A DNA stretch of 64,000 bases from Corynebacterium simulans. Lineage in GTDB: Bacteria; Actinomycetota; Actinomycetes; Mycobacteriales; Mycobacteriaceae. The stretch lies in assembly GCF_001586215.1 (NCBI RefSeq), contig NZ_CP014634.1, forward strand, positions 1,550,001-1,614,000. The letters are read 5' to 3'. How positions within the stretch are numbered: the stretch's first letter is position 1; each line of letters opens with the position of its first letter. The position numbers and the translations under genes are program-made. The notes beneath the pieces were generated by a model, which was given only the letters and a program-made list of their open reading frames with translations, was not told the origin of the DNA and ran no database searches. Positions 61,808 to 64,000 of the stretch are shown here, in pieces.

Positions 61808-62182
61808 ATGGATAACTCAACGCAGCCGTTATTCAGACAGATCGCCGCGCTAATTGAGGACTCCATCGTGGAAGGTGGCCTGGAAGAAGGAGCACAGGCG
61901 CCTTCGACGAATGAGCTAGCCGCCTTCCACAACATCAACCCCGCCACGGCGCGAAAGGGGATCACTTTGTTGACCGAACTCGGAATTCTAGAAAAACGCC
62001 GCGGCATCGGCATGTTCGTGGCGGCCGGCGCTACCGAAAGAATCCGCCAGCGGCGACGCAATGACTTCGCCGCCGAATACGTCGCCCCCCTCGTCGATGA
62101 GGCCGTCCGCCTTGGGTATACGCGCGAGCAATTACAAGAACTTGTCCACCGTGTCGCAGAAAGCAGAGGACTCTACTCATGA
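61808..62182 (+). CDS. GntR-family regulator, YtrA subfamily
   Basis: 124 residues: N-terminal winged helix (QPLFRQIAALIEDSIVEGGL, PSTNELAAFHNINPATARKG, GILEKRRGIGMFVA) with only a short C-terminal dimer region, typical of YtrA regulators encoded beside ABC transporters. AGGAGG at 61791-61796 supports ATG 61808 over GTG 61796. The stop overlaps the ABC ATPase start (ATGA). Confidence 0.9.
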   Translation: MDNSTQPLFRQIAALIEDSIVEGGLEEGAQAPSTNELAAFHNINPATARKGITLLTELGILEKRRGIGMFVAAGATERIRQRRRNDFAAEYVAPLVDEAVRLGYTREQLQELVHRVAESRGLYS

Positions 62183-63069
62183 CCGCACACACCGCACACA
62201 CCGCGAACCCCGCAAACGCTGCAATTACTGCAAACACCGTTGCAACCGCGCAGGGTGTTTCCAAGTCTTTCTCCCGCAAGACCGTCCTGGACGGCGTCAA
62301 TATTCAGCTAGCGGAAGGCCGCATCTACGGGCTCGTTGGCCGCAACGGCACAGGCAAGTCCACGCTGCTTTCGCTGCTAGCCGGGCAGGCGCGTTACAAG
62401 GGAAAAATTGAGGTCTTCGGACAAGCGCCTTTCGATAACGCCGAGGTGATGGATCAGGTGGTTTTCGCTGGCGTGGACACCACCTACCCGCGTTCCTGGA
62501 AGTTTGGCGCGATTGTGAAGGTTGCAGCCCAGCGCTACCCCCACTGGCAGCAGGAGGTGGCGGAGCATCTCACCGAGGTCTTCAGCCTCGATCTGAGCAC
62601 GCGCCATGGCTCGGCTTCCCGCGGCCAGCGTTCCATGCTGGCCATTGTCATTGCTCTTGCGGCGCGTGCGCCGCTAACTCTGCTGGATGAGCCTTACCTG
62701 GGTCTCGATGCCTATAACCATGAGGCCTTCTATCGTGAGCTCCTCGCTGAGCTGGAGGCCCATCCGCGCACGGTGGTGTTGGCGACCCACGATCTGCACG
62801 CAACTTCGCAAGTGGTCGACAGCTACCTAGTGCTGCGCGACGGCGTTGTCCGCACTTTTGATGCCGCTCTGCTTGACGACGCCCTCGTTGAAGTCACCGT
62901 TACCGGGTCCCTACCCGCAGAGCTGGAAGAGGCGGCGCTCGTTAAGGAGACCGTAGGTGGCAATACCCGCGTCATCGTGGAGCGCGGCGTCGCCCAAGGC
63001 AAGCCGGTCAACTTGGAAGATGCAGTGAAGCTCGCGATGGGAGGGCTCGATGTTAAAACCCATGTTTAG
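62179..63069 (+). CDS. ABC transporter ATP-binding protein
   Basis: 296 residues: Walker A GLVGRNGTGKSTLLSLL, Walker B LTLLDEPYLGLD and H-loop ATHDLHA. The signature loop is SASRGQRSM instead of LSGGQ, so the first glycine pair is altered. The N-terminus is Thr/Ala/Asn repetitive (TAHTAHTANPANAAITANT). Translationally coupled to the GntR gene and to the permease. Substrate unknown; YtrA-type systems often respond to cell-wall stress. Confidence 0.88.
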   Translation: MTAHTAHTANPANAAITANTVATAQGVSKSFSRKTVLDGVNIQLAEGRIYGLVGRNGTGKSTLLSLLAGQARYKGKIEVFGQAPFDNAEVMDQVVFAGVDTTYPRSWKFGAIVKVAAQRYPHWQQEVAEHLTEVFSLDLSTRHGSASRGQRSMLAIVIALAARAPLTLLDEPYLGLDAYNHEAFYRELLAELEAHPRTVVLATHDLHATSQVVDSYLVLRDGVVRTFDAALLDDALVEVTVTGSLPAELEEAALVKETVGGNTRVIVERGVAQGKPVNLEDAVKLAMGGLDVKTHV

Positions 63070-63988
63070 CCTGTTTTGGCACCACATCACCGACTATTGG
63101 TGGCGCTGTCTCGCCGCGGTGGTACTGATTGTAGTTTTTTCCTCGGCGCGGTTCTGGACAGACTTCCCCCTAGTTTCGCAGGTTATGTACTCGTGCTTGG
63201 GTCTCAATTTGGCCGTTGCACTCTTGGTCCCTTTTCCGGCATTCAAGGCCTTTGGCTACCGGCGCGCGGATTTCCTTCGTTTGAATATTCCCCTCGCGGT
63301 GCTCGTGGTCGGAGTCATTGCCGTGTTCAATATTGGTGTTATCCCACTGCCGCAAGCGCTGGGAATCACCGGGCTAGTCGCACTTTTCGTCGTTTGGTAT
63401 TTATACAAGCAAATCCGTGATAAAGATCGTGAGCGCAAGCGCACCGCCGTTAAAGATTCGAAGGGCTCGCGGTGGAAAGTCATACTATCCACTGCCGTCA
63501 TCGTTGGCGGCCTGCTCTTCGCTTGGCAGAAGTTGCTCCCCGGCGTATTCCCTTCAGTGAGGGATCCATTTATTTGGGCAATTCCCGTCCTCTTTGGCGC
63601 CCTTGGTAGCAGCTGGCTCTTTGGCGACGACCTTTACATGTGGCAGGCATTCGGGCGCACGCGCCGCTCCTGGCGCCGCCACAACCTAGGCACGGGCTTG
63701 CTCGGTTTGGTGTGCGTGCTTGCACTAAGTGGGCTGCTTGCGCCCGCGGATCTCTTCGTGAATGTAGGACTTTATGTCCTGTTCTTTGTGTTGTGCAATG
63801 CGAGTTTGTGGTTGGGCCTCGTTGGAGTGATAGGAGGAATGAGCCTTCTCGGGTTTATTCGGGGCGTGGAAATGTCGCAGCCTACCGGCGCGATCGTATG
63901 CGTAGTCTGCATCGTCCTTGTTTTGCCCGTTCATTACTTTTACCCGCTGTACGCAAATACCCAACGTATCCCGGAGTGGTCGAAATGA
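63050..63988 (+). CDS. ABC transporter membrane protein
   Basis: 312 residues with about seven hydrophobic helices and a charged cytosolic loop (KQIRDKDRERKRTAVKDSKG, about 120-140). No recognised permease motif; its place after the ATPase (20-bp overlap, GGGAGGG ribosome site) makes it the membrane partner. Confidence 0.75.
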   Translation: MLKPMFSLFWHHITDYWWRCLAAVVLIVVFSSARFWTDFPLVSQVMYSCLGLNLAVALLVPFPAFKAFGYRRADFLRLNIPLAVLVVGVIAVFNIGVIPLPQALGITGLVALFVVWYLYKQIRDKDRERKRTAVKDSKGSRWKVILSTAVIVGGLLFAWQKLLPGVFPSVRDPFIWAIPVLFGALGSSWLFGDDLYMWQAFGRTRRSWRRHNLGTGLLGLVCVLALSGLLAPADLFVNVGLYVLFFVLCNASLWLGLVGVIGGMSLLGFIRGVEMSQPTGAIVCVVCIVLVLPVHYFYPLYANTQRIPEWSK

Positions 63989-64000
63989 TTAAAGCCGAAA
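63985..64000 (+). CDS. Start of a further gene of the ABC operon (partial)
   Basis: ATG at 63985 overlaps the permease stop (ATGA) and has GGAG about 9 bases upstream; only MIKAE is visible before the window ends. Probably another component of the same system. Confidence 0.5.

Noticed and set aside
1..64000. tRNA or rRNA genes and insertion sequences
   Set aside because: I saw no T-loop/acceptor patterns, rRNA segments, transposase genes or terminal inverted repeats with target duplications anywhere in the window.

Overview
The window is a stretch of actinobacterial chromosome that I assign to Corynebacterium (species not determined). The reasons are moderately high GC, the ponA - GT87 protein - rpsF - ssb - rplI - dnaB synteny, DUF5318 and DUF2339 proteins, a chrSA/hrtBA haem locus, and many genes that appear to be transcribed without a leader (a -10 box 7-8 bases before the start codon).

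Layout. 1-2465 (minus strand) is the promoter-proximal part of a type I-E CRISPR-Cas operon: cas8e, cse2 and the first 73 codons of cas7e. No cas3 is present, only a possible decayed fragment at 2516-2773. 2893-6806 holds a secreted alkaline phosphatase, YjdM, an orphan FitA-like antitoxin beside what looks like a truncated toxin, and a SfLAP/GAP membrane protein divergent from a TetR regulator. The TetR/GAP pair shares a strikingly perfect double operator. 6928-14130 has leuS, a DUF2339 membrane protein, a conserved hypothetical and an FAD-binding dehydrogenase.

14206-29584 is a complete aerobic phenylacetate degradation locus: paaZ; a nine-gene operon paaA-B-C-D-E-G-J-F-H; paaI; a TetR regulator (likely PaaR); paaK; and an MHS-type transporter. 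PaaK makes phenylacetyl-CoA, PaaABCDE epoxidises it, PaaG isomerises it, PaaZ opens and oxidises the ring, and PaaF/H/J carry out beta-oxidation. Three related palindromes sit on the paaZ, paaA and paaK promoters. The locus is interrupted by a DUF559/Vsr-like nuclease gene bracketed by two near-identical palindromes.

29603-40040 holds a frameshifted secreted serine hydrolase, a YhdH-type oxidoreductase, a VanZ protein, a flavin monooxygenase, the chrSA-hrtBA haem sensing/export locus, a TIGR02206 membrane protein, the NAD(P)HX repair enzyme and a Nei-type DNA glycosylase. 40041-40560 is an AT-rich gap followed by a strong candidate small RNA gene: consensus promoter, three stacked hairpins with G-rich loops and a perfect terminator. 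40699-45904 has a DUF1846 protein, TrhO, a small membrane protein, a universal stress protein, MarR and DUF5318.

45983-54537 is the cell-wall/ribosome/replication block (ponA, GT87, rpsF, ssb, rplI, dnaB, lipoprotein esterase), with a DnaA-box cluster before dnaB. 54461-64000 has a second VanZ protein, an MFS transporter, copA-copZ under a CsoR-type operator, thioredoxin, a PspA-like protein, a NYN-domain protein and a YtrA-type GntR regulator with an ABC transporter that continues past the window edge.
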